From Lantana camara (taxonomy: Eukaryota > Streptophyta > Magnoliopsida > Lamiales > Verbenaceae), in contig CM074863.1 in the NCBI GenBank assembly GCA_037501455.1, positions 15,744,001-15,808,000 of the forward strand: a stretch of 64,000 nucleotides of DNA, given 5' to 3'. Positions 37,164 to 49,649 of the stretch are shown piece after piece. Made by a program: the position numbers and the translations under genes. The notes beneath the pieces were generated by a model. It searched no databases. It was given only the letters and a program-made list of their open reading frames with translations, and was not told the origin of the DNA. Numbering within the stretch: the first letter of the stretch is position 1; the number at the start of each line of letters is the position of its first letter.

Positions 37164-40100
37164 CTATTCTAAAGCAACTCTAAGTCCCATCTTCTCAAGA
37201 TGACCTTGGAAAGCTTCTCGACTAAGGGGTTTAGTAAGTGGATCTGCCACGTTCTCTGCTGATGTGACCCTCTCAATTTGCACATCTCCTCTTTTGATAA
37301 TATCACGGATTAGGTGATACTTCCTCATAATGTGCTTGGTCCGTTGGTGAGATCTTGGTTCTCTTGCTTGAGCAACCGCCCCAGTGTTGTCACAAAACAC
37401 AGTAATGGGGTCTTTCATGCTAGGAACAACATTCAACTCTTGAATGAAGTTTCTAATCCAAACACCTTCCTTAGCTGCATCATTTGCAGCTAAGTATTCG
37501 GCCTCAGTGGTCGAATCTGCAGTGGTAGTCTGCTTGGAACTCTTCCAACTCACTGCTCCGCCGTTTAGGCAGAAAATGTATCCTGACATTGACTTAAAAT
37601 CATCTAAGTCAGATGCAAAGCTTGCATCGCAGTATCCTTCGACAGTAAGATCTTTCTGACCTCCGTAAACTAAGAATAAATCTTTAGTACTTTTCAAGTA
37701 CTTAAGAATATTCTTCACGGCAGCCCAGTGACCATCTCCAGGGTCAGATTGGAAACGACTCGTTACACTAAGTGCATAAGCCACATCCGGTCGAGTACAT
37801 AACATTGCATACATTATGCTACCTATTGCTGATGCATAAGGTGTATGAGTCATTCTTTCCTTCTCAAGGTTAGTCTTAGGACACATCTTCTTTGAAAGAC
37901 ATGTTCCTACACTCATAGGAAGGTTCTTAACCTTTGCTGACTCCATATTGAATCTCTTCAATACTTTGTCAATGTACATCAACTGTGATAGTCCTATTAA
38001 CCTTCTAGATCTATCTCTATAGATTTTAATTCCAAGGATATAGGACGCATCACCAAGATCTTTCATCTCGAATTGGTTTAATAACCATAACTTAGTCACT
38101 TTCATGTCATCCTTCGAATTCCCAATAAGAAGGATGTCATCAACATAAAGTACTAAGAATTGCACTGAGGTCTTCAATTCCTTTCTATACACACATGATT
38201 CATTCGAAATTTGCATGAAGCCAAACGCTTTGACTGATTCATCAAATCGAATGTTCCAATTCCTAGAAGCCTGTTTCAATCCATAGATTGATCTTTGGAG
38301 TTTGCAAACCTTTTGCTCACTCCCACTGAATGTGAAACCTATGGGTTGCTCCATATAAATGTCTTTGTCAATGTCACCATTGAGAAAGGCAGTTTTCACA
38401 TCCATTTGCCATATCTCATAGTCATAATATGCAGCAATGGCAAGCATGATTCGAATGGACTTTTGCATTGCAACTGGTGAAAAGGTTTCGTCAAAGTCCA
38501 CGCCGGGTCTTTGAGTGAATCCTTTTGCAACCAGTCTTGCTTTGTAGGCTGCAATGCTTCCATCAACTCCAAGCTTTCTCTTAAAGATCCATTTGCAACC
38601 TATGGGTTTGACCCCATCAGGCAAATCTACCAAGGTCCAAACTTGGTTGGAGTTCATGGAGTCCATTTCGGATTTCATGGCTTCTATCCACTGTTCAGAG
38701 TCAGAATCTGAAAGTGCCTCCTCATATGTTGAAGGATCATTATCCTTTTGAGAGATTTCATGGAAGAATCCATACCATCTCTCCGGCTGTCTAGGAGTGC
38801 GTTCAGAACGCCTTAGAGGAGGGTTTTCGTGTGTATCGAAATTCGTGATTGGTTGTAGTTGATCAGAGTGGGAAGTTTCTTCAGTGGGTGGTGTGGGGTC
38901 ATTTTGTACTTCTTCTAATTCTATGATCTTGCCTTTCTTTTCTTTAAGGAACGGTTCCTCAAGAAAAGTGGCATTTCTGGAAACGAACACCTTTTGCTCA
39001 GATTGATCATAGAAGTAGTATCCTATGGATTCCTTAGGATAACCTACAAAGTAGCATAAGTTAGAACGAGATTCTAACTTATCTCCCACTGTCCTCTTCA
39101 CGTAAGCAGGACAACCCCAAATTCTTAAGTAAGAATAACTAGGGATTTTACCATGCCACATTTCATAGGGCGTTTTAGGGACTGACTTAGAGGGAACTAG
39201 ATTCAAAATCTTTGCTGCACTTTCTAGGGCATAACCCCAGAAAGAAGGTGGTAAGTCAGTGAAACTCATCATGGAACGAACCATATCAAGTAGGGTTCGA
39301 TTCCTTCTCTCAGAAATTCCATTAAGCTGAGGAGTTCCCGGAGGAGTCCACTGAGAGATAATCCCATTATCTTTGAGATGACTAAGGAATTCTTCACTAA
39401 GATATTCGCCTCCTCGATCAGATCGAAGTGCTTTGATCTTGTGACTAGTTTGGTTCTCAACCTCCTTTTGAAATTCTAAGAATTTCACAAAAGCTTCAGA
39501 TTTATACTTCATTAAGTATACATAACCATACCGACTAAAGTCATCAGTAAAGGTTATGAAGTACTGATGATTGTTTCTAGTGCTTACACTAAGCGGTCCA
39601 CAAACATCAGTATGGATCAAATCCAAAACCTTAGTGGCACGTTCCACAGTTCCTTTAAAAGGAACTTTGGACATCTTTCCTTTGAGACAGGATTCGCAAG
39701 AAGTCAACTCTTTGAGATCATTTTCAGAGAATGATCCTAAAGTGTTTATCTTGCTAATTCTGTTCTTGGAAATGTGTCCTAATCTAGCGTGCCATAAGGG
39801 AGCTGAAACTTTGTCATCTCTCTTACGCTTTGTTTCTCATTGTATATTCATAATATTGATAATTTGAGTTAGGTAAAGTCCATTACTTAGAGTACCGATA
39901 TGAACGGAAGAGTTGTTCCGTTTGATAAAATATTTACCATTCTTAATATAAGTTTCATAACCTTCACAATCTAATATTGGAACTGAAATTATATTATGAA
40001 TAATGCTCGGTACATAAAGGACTTTATTTAATACTAACTCAAAACTACCTAAATCTAATCTAATTGTGCCTAAAGCTCGAGCTTCAACGTTTGAGCCATC

Positions 40101-41078
40101 GCCGATCTTCAAGACACATTCTCCTTCTTTGAGTTGTTGGACTTCACTTAGCATCTGTACTTCATTACAGATATGAGTTCCACAACCGGTATCAAGTACC
40201 CAAGAACTAGAATTAATAGAAAGATTTACTTCAACGAGAAAGATACCTTTCTTTAGAGTAGCCTTGTACTCTGGGCAGTTTCTCCTCCAATGTCCCGCTT
40301 TGCCACAATGGAAGCAAACATCCTCTTTCTGATCACGCTTCTTCTTTTGGGCCTTCCCCTTCGAAATGCCACCAGTGGGCCTAAGGGGTTTCTTCTTCTT
40401 CTTTTGGGCTTTCTTGCCCTTACCTTTAGAAGGCCCAGAAAAGGAAGATGGAGCATTCACCATCAAAACCTTATTGTCCTTCTTGATCGTGCTTTCAGCA
40501 GTCACAAGCTGACTAATCAGCTCAGCTACAGTAGCACCAGCATGATTCATGTTGAAGTTAAGGACAAATGGGTTGAATGATGATGGGAGCGAAGCTAGCA
40601 ACAAATCCACTGAAAGCTCATCTTTCAGTGGCATGTCCATGGAAGCAAGTTTCTCAGTAAGGGCAAGAAACTTGAGTCCATATTCATGGACACTTGAACC
40701 TTCCCTCATTCTCAAGTGGAACAATTCCTTTGAAGTGTTATACCTTGTAACACGTTCATGAGGGCGGTAAAGTTGCTCTAAGTGGTCGTAAATCTCCCAA
40801 GCAAATTCCATGGCCTCATGTTGCCTTTGCAAGTCCGGAGACATGTTAGCCAACATAAGGCAACGGGCTTGGAGATTATCATCCTTCCACTTCTGAATCG
40901 CGTCCCGCTCGGCCCGAGTGGGAGCCTCCCCTTCGGGACTAGGCTCCCCTTCGAAGAGAACATAAGTTCTCTTCTCAGAATCTAAAATGATTTTTAGATT
41001 CCTCAGCCAATCAGAATAGTTGGGACCAGTCAACTTGTTTGACTCGAGGATCGATACAAGAGGGTTTTTGGTTGCCAT
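37164..41078 (-). pseudogene. E1 gag-pol polyprotein with one internal stop
   Basis: Same protein as in E2, from ATG 41076-41078 to a stop at 37164-37166, all in one register (1305 codons). Codon 414 (39837-39839) is TGA where E2 has CGA, just before the pre-integrase domain (NIQ-stop-ETKRKRDD). A second change, TGG to TAG at the very end, removes the last two residues (ALE-stop instead of ALEWL-stop). Integrase ([22 protein letters not shown]), RT (YVDD) and RNase H motifs are intact. The gag-protease half and the integrase-RT half are each open. Both nonsense changes are G:C to A:T transitions; the first is at a CpG. Confidence 0.93.
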
Positions 41079-43343
41079 TTCAAAACACGTAGAGAATCAC
41101 AGAATCTACGACCTAAATGGTAAAACAGAGAACTAGTGAGCATGCTGAATTATAACGATATACAAAAGATAAGGTCTTTAATCTAATGTAGCTCCCACTG
41201 TTTTTCAAAGATCTAGAATTCCCAAAGATCTAAGAGGAACACGTTTCCCAATGGGTACTAAGATCCTAGGCATTTTACCTCGAACCCACGACTCGCGGAC
41301 ATTCTAAGTAAGAACCCTAGGTAGGTACAACTTACCAATTCTAACACCTTTAGAACTCTTAGTAATTGTTTTTGCATCACCTATCTTTCAATATGGACCC
41401 ACGACTCGTGCGACATCCATATTTACTTAGGCGTTAAGCTAGACCCATCAATCATAAGATCATGACCAAAACTTAGTTCGAACGACCCACGACTCGCGGA
41501 CATCGCCCTTGCTAAAATTGACCACGAAATATTGATCATTTAAAATGATTAATTAGGTACCTAAGAACTAATAAGCTCCACTAGCTATCCCACGACTCGC
41601 GGACAATAACTAGCTTTACTTACTAAACTTAAAACCTATTGATGGAATGCTAGGAATTTAATTCAAAATTTGCATCTCGAATTAAACACCTATTTGTTCG
41701 AAATTAGCTTAATATTTAATGGGAATTTTCGAATCAACCGGAGAGTTGTCCGGTTCGACCTCACCAACAGATATGTTATCCAATTTTATTAGTCTTGATT
41801 AATGCAAGTACACTTAAATGCATATCAAACAAGCATATAAACAGATAACATGTCCTAGCATGATACTAACATGTAATGATCATGGGTTCTACCTATCTTA
41901 TGCGTGATATGTGGGAGCCACTCCACAATCACAAGTTCTAACATACATGCCACATAAACAGTTTAAATCACATAAGGGAAAGCGGTAACAAAATACGAGC
42001 CCTATCTCTATTACATTTAACAATTGAGATTCCCCTCCCTAACATTTTGAGGGGTCTTCACTTATGGCCTCCTTGTTACTTGAATGTGGTCCATCTTACT
42101 CCATGGGTGCATTGTCTCCAAAATGAAAATAAAACCTCACCACCTATCTCTACTCTCAAATTACAATAAAAAGAAAAAGACATAAAGTAATAAGGCTCAA
42201 TCTTCATATTGGCCTTAGACAATTACACGGGGCATACCCCGGCCTCAAAACAGTAATATGGAAAGCCACATAATAAATCACATAACAGTACGCACATAAG
42301 TGAGGCTCCAACCTCAATTGAAAAACGCAACTATAGGGCTCCAACCCCAATTTAAACCATCCATGCGCATAAATTAAAACCATACATAGATCTAAACCCA
42401 TGATCACCTAACATGCTTTTGCAAGAATTTAAATTTAACCAATAAATTAAAAATTCTCGTTTCAAGTCCTAATGACTTAAAACACGACTTAGATGCAATT
42501 CTTGTTCAAGAGCCTTTTCAATAAAACCCGAAAAACAATAAACCAATAAAATTCCAATTAATTTCCAAAATTAATAATTTTATTCTTTCATTATTTTCAG
42601 AAAATAAAATTCATAATTTTCCCAAAATCCAAATCGCTTTAATTTCTCAAAAATCCCAATTTAATCAAAATTTTAAAATAATTTTATTTTAGCAAAACTG
42701 ATTTTAAAAGATAAAATTAAAATAAAATTAAATCGGGATTTTAAGGATCGAAAACACGAAAAAACACGAAACACGAAAACGAGCCCAAAAAGGGCCCAGC
42801 CGCGTGAGACACCACCGCGCAGCAACGCGCGCGGACGCGCGCCAGCAGCACGCACAGCGCGCGGCAGTTGCCGCTCGCGTGCGCACGCTGGGCGTGCATC
42901 ATGCGCGCGCCGCGCGCAGCAGCGCCGACCGCTACTAGGCGGGCTGTGCAGGCGTCCCGCGCGGTTGCGGGACGGACTGGGCGGGCGTGCCTAGGCACGC
43001 CCGGGATGGCTCCCGCGCGGTTGCGGGAGGGGCTGGGCGGCGTGCGCGCGCAGGCCTGGGGCGTGCTACACATTGGCACGTCCCAATCCCGCGCGTTTGT
43101 TTCGCGTCTCGTTTCGTGTCTAGGTTTCTCGAAACCAATTCAATCCAAAATTAAAAAATTCGATTTTGATAAATTTCAACTAGAACAATTTTCAAAAACA
43201 GTTTTAGAAATTCAGGAAAAAATTACAGTTTCGTATTTCAGGCTTTCTAAAAGAACTCATGAATACCTAATTCGCATCTAAGCCTAAGAATTTCTACCAA
43301 ATTCAGAATAATTGAGACGAATCAGAAACACGATTAACGAGGT
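41079..43343 (-). other. Leader of E1
   Basis: Counterpart of the E2 leader. The four CCCACGACTCGCGGACA copies lie at about 41285, 41398, 41487 and 41589. A GC-rich block lies at about 42770-43120. Outside the GC-rich block E1 and E2 match closely. Inside it and up to about 42480 they differ strongly in sequence and length. No gene is supported; the open frames at 42673-43281 follow base composition. Confidence 0.8.
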
Positions 43344-43356
43344 GGCTCTGATACCA
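43344..43356 (-). other. Primer-binding site of E1
   Basis: Minus strand TGGTATCAGAGCC two bases from the E1 5' LTR; initiator Met-tRNA type. Confidence 0.92.
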
Positions 43357-43358
43357 CT

Positions 43359-45307
43359 TGTTGGAAAACACGAATCAGAAAGCAGCGGAATTTAAAAAAA
43401 TTTTCCAACAAAAGGACCTAGGACTCGCAATCGTTTAACCAAATTCGTAAAGATAGAAAACTTACTTTTCTTTTGTTCTTTCTTGAAGCGTTTCAAGCCA
43501 CCCAAGAACGCTCTTCTCGCAGCTTGATCCCCTCTCCTTGGTAAAGCTCGAATCTTCAAACTTCTAACTTGAAGTCTCTAGAGATAGTCCACCAACTTGA
43601 TCACAATCTAACTAGTAAGGATGCTAGTTCTCTAGTTAGTGTTTAGGCTTAACCTAGGGTTTAATTTAATCTTGGAGAAGGGAAGGTGTTCAACACATGA
43701 ACCAAGAATTGTCTATTAGCTCCATAAGGAGCTCGAGCTCCCCTATTTATAGGGAGGGGGGTGCCGAAATTCCTAGTCCTTTATGGGCTAGGATTTTGGT
43801 CCCTCTCTCCTATTACTTGATCATCAAGTATTTTCCAACTTTGACTTTGAATTCTAATTCAAGTCAACTTTTAAGAGAGCTAAAAATATCCAAACTATTT
43901 TTGGATAATTTTATACTTTATTTATTATAAAATAAATAACTTATTTTTATCTAATTAATTAATTCGTAATTAATTAACTAGATTATTTTCTCCAAAATTA
44001 GACTTTCTTTTTAATTCAAAATTAAACCAAAGTCTATTAAATAATTAACTAATTAATTATTTAATATATATATAATATATATATATATGCACACGTGTGT
44101 GACACGTGTCACAGTGACACGTGTCACTCACGTGAGCCACACGTGTGACTTCACACGTGTGGAACCCTCTTGGCCCGATTAACTCATTTAATCATTTTCA
44201 AGCCTCAACTCATGTAACCAAGTTGTTGTGTGTGACCCTCTAGGTTCTCAATTCAATTAGCAGTGACCCTAATTAATTAATTCACTAATTAATTAATCAG
44301 TCCACAGATTAAACGATCATAGTCTAGCAACAGGTGTTTAACCCCTAGCTGAATTGGAATGTTCGGATTCGACAGAACCTTTAAGTCATTGATTCATGTG
44401 AGATACAATCCTCCTACTTACTATCTCTCAACCAAGATCTAGGGCAAGGGAATAATCAGAACCCTAATAATCCGGTCTTAAAGCTAAGTGCATTTCATAT
44501 CCATTTGATCTCAATCCAAGAAACCCTTTTCTTGATGTCTTGATCTACTGCCTTGGCCAAGGACTCCATATGGCATATGAATGACTTACACAATAAGAGA
44601 TCACCTTACAAATGCAAGTGTAGGTCCTTTCTTGATTCTCATTCACTTTCATGAGTCACTTGTGCAGCCCCAGCATAAGCCTTGAATCAGTTGTCTAAGG
44701 CGACACCCTTTAAAGCTTATACCTAAGACTACAGAGTTAACTCATAAAGTGACAAGGAACCTCAAGTCTAAGGATCAATTAATCACATCAATGACTCGTG
44801 AGATATTTCCTAATCTGGAAGTTTCCATTTCCTGAAATAGAAACTTCCTTTCCCATTTAGGAATGTTCTCACACGGGGCACCTCAGTGAACTTACTTGTT
44901 AAAGTAAGCACCCTCATGTATCACGCACGTATCAACTATACACTTTGCACCTCCATGAAACAAGGTGGTCCTTCTTAAGGGCGTGATCCCACAAGCAAGC
45001 CTTAGAGGAGTCAGGTTGACACTCCCACTGTCGGTAGGACTCATCGGCTTGGAGTATTTTACTAATCATGACTTATGTGATATAGGGCTCGTTTCATGAA
45101 CCATTTCACCTAAATGGTAGAGTCCTAAAGTCATCAGGATTAGGGGAGTTCTCATACATGCACAGCTAAAGTAAATGCATACCAAACAAGAGCATCTAAA
45201 GAAGTGTTGCCTTAATTCGTTATTTCATTCAAAGATTGTCTGTGATTACAATAAGGAAAAGCACAAAGCGGATATACAATCGGCTTTCTAGGGCACTATT
45301 CCTAACA
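43359..45307 (-). repeat. E1 5' LTR
   Basis: 1949 bp, TGTTGG...CTAACA, uninterrupted, followed by the attac duplication. The minus-strand TATAAATA is at 43744-43751, in a GAGCTCGAGCTCC context shared by all family-2 LTRs. The small open frame at 43697-43930 is not a gene. Confidence 0.94.
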
Positions 45308-46036
45308 ATTACCTTGAAAGGAAATGGAGGATTGGTTAGCTTGAGCTCAAAGCTTGGATGATAAAATGGAGGGTTTCTTGGAGCTTTTCTTGGTCTCTTG
45401 AGGAGCTGCTGCTGATCGATAAAAAGGGAAGCATAAGGAAGGAATGAAAAGCTATCTCAAATATCTAAAATCATACGGGTAGGAGCCGGTTCGATCCAAG
45501 TCCGATTCGGTTAAGAAAATGGTTCAAAACAAGTTATAAAGTCGAGGTTAGGGAAAAGTTCGATGTCGAAGGTTCAAACGGTTTCAAAAAAGTACAAGGT
45601 CAAGTTTAATGGATAGGTAACGTCGAAACAAGTTCAACGCCGGTTACGGATCTCGATTTCGAGGTCCGGAGCTCAAGATATCGCGAAAACCGTTCAGGGT
45701 TGCCTATATTCAAATAGGTCCCTAAACTTTCAAAAAGTGGTAATTAAGCCCAAACTCAATTTTCCAATTGAGTCCAAAACATTCAAATAAGTTACAATTA
45801 AGTCCACGATTACACGAAACACATAATTTCATTCAATTAACACCGAATTCATGAAATTCACATTCTCACATTTTCATTCATATATTCATAACACATTTTG
45901 GAATTCATATAAATTATAAACAATTAAATCAAATCAGAAACAAATTCAATGAGTAAAACATGATATAAACTCATATAATTAAATGAAATTGCGCACGTAA
46001 CTCATACCTGCACGTGTGAAAACACGGGGCGTTACA
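45308..46036. other. Right-hand remainder of element F, non-coding
   Basis: Continues F after the E1 insertion and ends at GGCGTTACA. No gene, tRNA or repeat array is visible. Confidence 0.75.
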
Positions 46037-47857
46037 GATCAAATTGGAAAGATTGTATTTAACGAGGAATGTGTTAACATTCCCACTACAGTTGCAACTG
46101 AGAATGATTGGATAAATATTCCTATCACTCCTTAGACTGCGAATCAAGACAATTTGGAAAACACAACCACATTTGGGATTCCTACTGAATCAGTTCCGGG
46201 TCCATCATTTGTTCAAAATAATGAGTTAGGACCCACTGAGTCAGATCCAAAATCATCATCTATTCAAGATGATGGACCATAACAACCTCAAAATGAAGTG
46301 CTTATAAGGAGGTCCACTAGAGAAAAGAGGAAAGTGATTTCAGATGACTATGTCGTTTACCTCCATGAACAAGAATTTGATATGGGATTGCAAGACGACC
46401 CTACGTCTTTCAATCAAGTAAAATTATGTTCAAATTCTAATTAATGGATCAAAGCCATGAATGAAGAGATGAAATCCATGATGGACAATGACGTTTGGGA
46501 TCTTATCGAGTTACCACAAGGAGTAAAACCAATTGGTTGTAAATGGATTTTTAAAACCAAACGAGATTCAAATGGTAACGTCGAAAGATATAAAGCACGT
46601 CTTGTTGCCAAAGGTTTCACTCAAAGGGAAGGCATTGATTTTAAAGAGACTTTTTCTCCAGTTTCAACGAAATACTCTTTTAAAATCATTATCCCACTTG
46701 TAGCTCATTATAATTTAGAGCTCCATCAAATGGACGTAAAGGCAGCGTTTCTCAATGGAGACATTGAAGAAACTATATACATGGTGCAACCAGAGAACTT
46801 TGAGTCCAAAGATTCAAAGCACCTAGTATGTAAACTCAAGAAGTCCATTTATGGTCTAAAGCAGGCGTCTCGTCAGTGGTATCGGAAATTCGATAAGGTG
46901 ATTTCCTCTTTTGGTTTTAAGGAAAACATTGTTGACCAATGTTTTAAGATGAAAGATCTTGGGGAGGCCTCATATGTTCTGGGTATACAGATCCATCGGG
47001 TTCGTTTCAAAGGTATACTCGACTTGTCGCAAAAGGCCTATATAGATAAGGTGTTGAGCCGTTTTGGCATGCAGAATTGTGCACCAGGGGACACACCTGT
47101 GTCAAAAGGTGATAAATTTAGTTTGCTCCAATGTGCTAAAACGAACCTTGAGAAGAAAGAGATGGAGGAAATCCCTTATGCATCTGCAGTAGGGAGTCTC
47201 ATGTATGCTCAAGTGTGTACGCATCCGGATTTAGCGTACATAGTGGGAATGTTAGGCAGATATCTAAGTAACCCGGGAATGGATCATTGGAGGGCAGCAA
47301 AACGGGTTATGAGGTATCTACAAAAGACTAAGGATTACATGTTCACCTATCGGAGATCGGATCACTTGGAGATCATTGGATACTCCGATTCAGACTATAC
47401 TGGATGCCTTGACAGTAGAAGATCCACATCATGTTATGTCTTCATGATGACTGAAAGAGCTGTCTCTTGAAAAAGTGTCAAACAGACACTAATAACTTCT
47501 TCCACAATGGAGGTTGAATTTATAGCATGCTTTGAGGCATCGAATCAGGGGATATGGCTCCAAAATTTTATCACTGAGCTGCAAATTGTCAATGGCATTG
47601 AAAGGCCATTTAGAATTAATTGTGATAATAAGGCTGCAGAGTTATATTCAAAAAACCACCGGAGTTCATCTAAATCTAAGCATATAGATATTAAGTATCT
47701 GGTTGTGAAGGAAAGAGTTCAGAGTCTTCAAGTGTGAACAGAGCATATAAGTACAAACTCAATGCTAGCAGATCCACTTACTAAGGGATGGCTACCTAAA
47801 ATGTTTCATGAACATGTGGCTCATATGGGTGTCATCAAACTAGATGACATGTCTTAG
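46037..47857 (+). pseudogene. Element D: RT and RNase H part, decayed, YVDD deleted
   Basis: Resumes D pol after F (DQIGKIVFNEECV…). The RT begins near 46457 (MNEEMKSMMDNDVWDL) with [19 protein letters not shown] and MDVKAAFLNG intact. At about 46940 the sequence jumps from NIVDQCF straight to [15 protein letters not shown], so roughly 35-40 residues including the YVDD catalytic motif are missing. RNase H follows ([17 protein letters not shown]), with a TGG-to-TGA stop at 47468-47470 and another stop near 47736. The polyprotein end (KLDDMS-stop) is at 47857. Earlier stops lie at about 46134, 46280 and 46442. It cannot be active. Confidence 0.92.
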
Positions 47858-48320
47858 TAATGTGAGTTTTTGTTTTTCGTCTTGCTTATTGACATGTTTT
47901 ATGTTCTGTACCGACTGAGGTTTTATGAGACAAATAAAGTTTTATTTGATTGAATACTCTGACAATAAGGATTTTGGCATTCTATTACGGTTTTGCATTA
48001 AGTATTTGAAAGTGCTTTGGGACTCTTTGAGTCATAAGGTAGGACCAGTTGGAAATAGGCATGACTAAGATCACATTACATGTAATTTCCATGCTACATG
48101 TCATACTTTTGATCTATGTCATTGATTGTGTTAGTATTGTGATCATTGTTCGGTTTAGTCACAAATTGTGTAACGAAAGCTGCTTTGATCCTATAATAAC
48201 ATAATTGATGGACCAGATTGTTTGGGAATATTTTGAAAGTAGAGATAGCATAAGGCTGCGCGTACTAAAGTTTAAATCATGTACAATTATTTGGAAACAT
48301 ATGTGGACCAAGTCGGAGAT
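47858..48320 (+). other. Element D: 3' untranslated part and polypurine tract
   Basis: About 460 bp between the end of D pol and its 3' LTR, ending in GGACCAAGTCGGAGAT (48305-48320), the likely polypurine tract. No gene. Confidence 0.7.
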
Positions 48321-48748
48321 TGTTGGATTTTCTATTTAGTGGTCTCACATATTTAATAAAGTGTACATGGACTATCTCATAATACAAGCCCAATTGAGTG
48401 ATCTAGTTGAGATTTATTTAATTATATGGGCTTACAGAAATATTGATTGAATTATGGGTCTTTTATGTGTAGAAACCCGTGGACTCTTAATTATGATTGA
48501 TGGACCCATAATTAAGGTGCCCTAATTTTGGTTATATATTAGGGTTGTGGTTCCTAAGTCAGATACGTTCCTTGTCTTCTTTTCTGCCCCATCCCAGAAA
48601 GAATAGAATTGACGGCGTATCAAGGCTTAGAAGACCTCAACCTTGGATTGCTAATCAACTACGGATTGCTATGGATCAAGGTACGCTTCCGCTTGTGTGT
48701 TCTCGATGATTTCGACATGTTTGTTATGGTTTAGGGATTTTCCCTACA
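48321..48748 (+). repeat. 3' LTR of element D
   Basis: A 428-bp TG...CA unit from TGTTGGATTTTC to CCCTACA, directly after a purine-rich tract. TATATATTAG at about 48533-48542 is a plausible TATA box. No second copy lies in the window, so the end is set by the TG/CA rule and position only. The duplication should be aacga (48749-48753), but its partner is outside the window. Confidence 0.75.
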
Positions 48749-49428
48749 AACGATACTTGCACGACACAATGAAAATAACACTGAAGATCACGCGGGAGCA
48801 AAAAATAAAGATTAAACTATGTTATGTAATAAATCGAGTAGTAACATAACGAGTTAAATCATAACACAAATCTGTACTATATAAGCAGGACCTCGGACAA
48901 AAGAAAGATACAACATAATCGAAAGAAAGAGAGAGGAAGAAGATTGATTCGGATAGTACCCATAAGATATATATTTATATAGTTTAATAATATAATATGC
49001 ATATCAAATCAAATGTTATGTGTCATAATATATAGTTTAATGATATATATGGTATATTATATATTATCCTTCATTCAATAAAAATATATTTTATCACATG
49101 TATATATGTCATATATTTGGTTTAACGATATATATTTCATATGTTAAATTATATATATAATAGATATATATTACATATTTATTACTTTTTTTGGTGGAAA
49201 TATATTACATACTCATGAATCCTACCTATCATGTTTAATACTATATGATTCACCAAATTAAACACAGGAGTTAATATCATAGAATATGTTTTAATAACAG
49301 ATAATTTAATAATATAATATCAGTATAATATATATACATATCATATATAATTAATTATTTGTTGATAATATATACTAAAGTGCTAATTATTAAGACAATA
49401 ACAGACTTAACAGTGCTAGTAGCTAATT
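48749..49428. other. AT-rich spacer, no gene
   Basis: About 680 bp dominated by short TATA/ATAT runs (for example 49028-49175). No coding potential or recognisable element. Confidence 0.6.
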
Positions 49429-49649
49429 ATTATATAGCACACTTTTCCGAACTCTGCAACAGTGGCCAAGCCCAACTTCTGTCTGGTCCAGTCCATGAAG
49501 CCACGCCCAATCAATCCCTTTAGCCAGAAATCTCAAATCAGGGAGCTAAATTCCCGCGGCCGACTCCGTCGCCGCCGGCGCTGCGCTTCCTCCTCAGCCG
49601 CTTCCACCACCGCCTTCTTCTCCATCCACCACCAATTCCGCCGCCATGT
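49429..49649 (+). other. Possible promoter and first exon ending in a splice donor
   Basis: After a very AT-rich stretch with a TATA-like TTATATAG (49429-49436), the sequence turns gene-like and GC-rich. It has CCGCCGCCATG at its end, followed immediately by GTAAGTACC (49649 on), a near-ideal plant splice donor. The boundary fits an exon ending in AT|GTAAGT with a split start codon, or a 5'-UTR exon. It could be the first, untranslated exon of the CCCH gene 3 kb downstream, with the two Mutator-like elements inside the intron. It could also be the stranded first exon of another gene. The 76-codon frame at 49462-49692 runs through the donor and is probably not the protein. Confidence 0.45.

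Larger units (their letters stand above)
25041..45307 (-). mobile_element. Element E1: copia family 2, near-complete, holding E2
   Basis: Minus-strand element bounded by the perfect duplication attac (25036-25040 and 45308-45312) inside F. Its 5' LTR is 43359-45307. The primer site, leader and gag-pol follow leftwards to 37164. Its 3' LTR is split into 25041-25787 and 35943-37141 by element E2. With E2 removed it is about 10.1 kb. Internally its polyprotein is interrupted by one nonsense codon, and a second change trims the last two residues. Confidence 0.95.
21904..46036. mobile_element. Element F: LTR-type unit carrying nested insertions
   Basis: The ends are TGTAACGCC and GGCGTTACA, flanked by the perfect 5-bp duplication gatca (21899-21903 and 46037-46041). 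After removal of the hAT element and the E1/E2 block, F itself is about 3.0 kb (21904-23249, 24127-25040, 45308-46036). It has no coding region, primer site or internal domain that I can see. TG...CA ends, 5-bp duplication and this size fit a solo LTR, probably Ty3/gypsy-like, because many plant gypsy LTRs begin TGTAACGCC or similar. A small non-autonomous element is the alternative. Confidence 0.85.
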
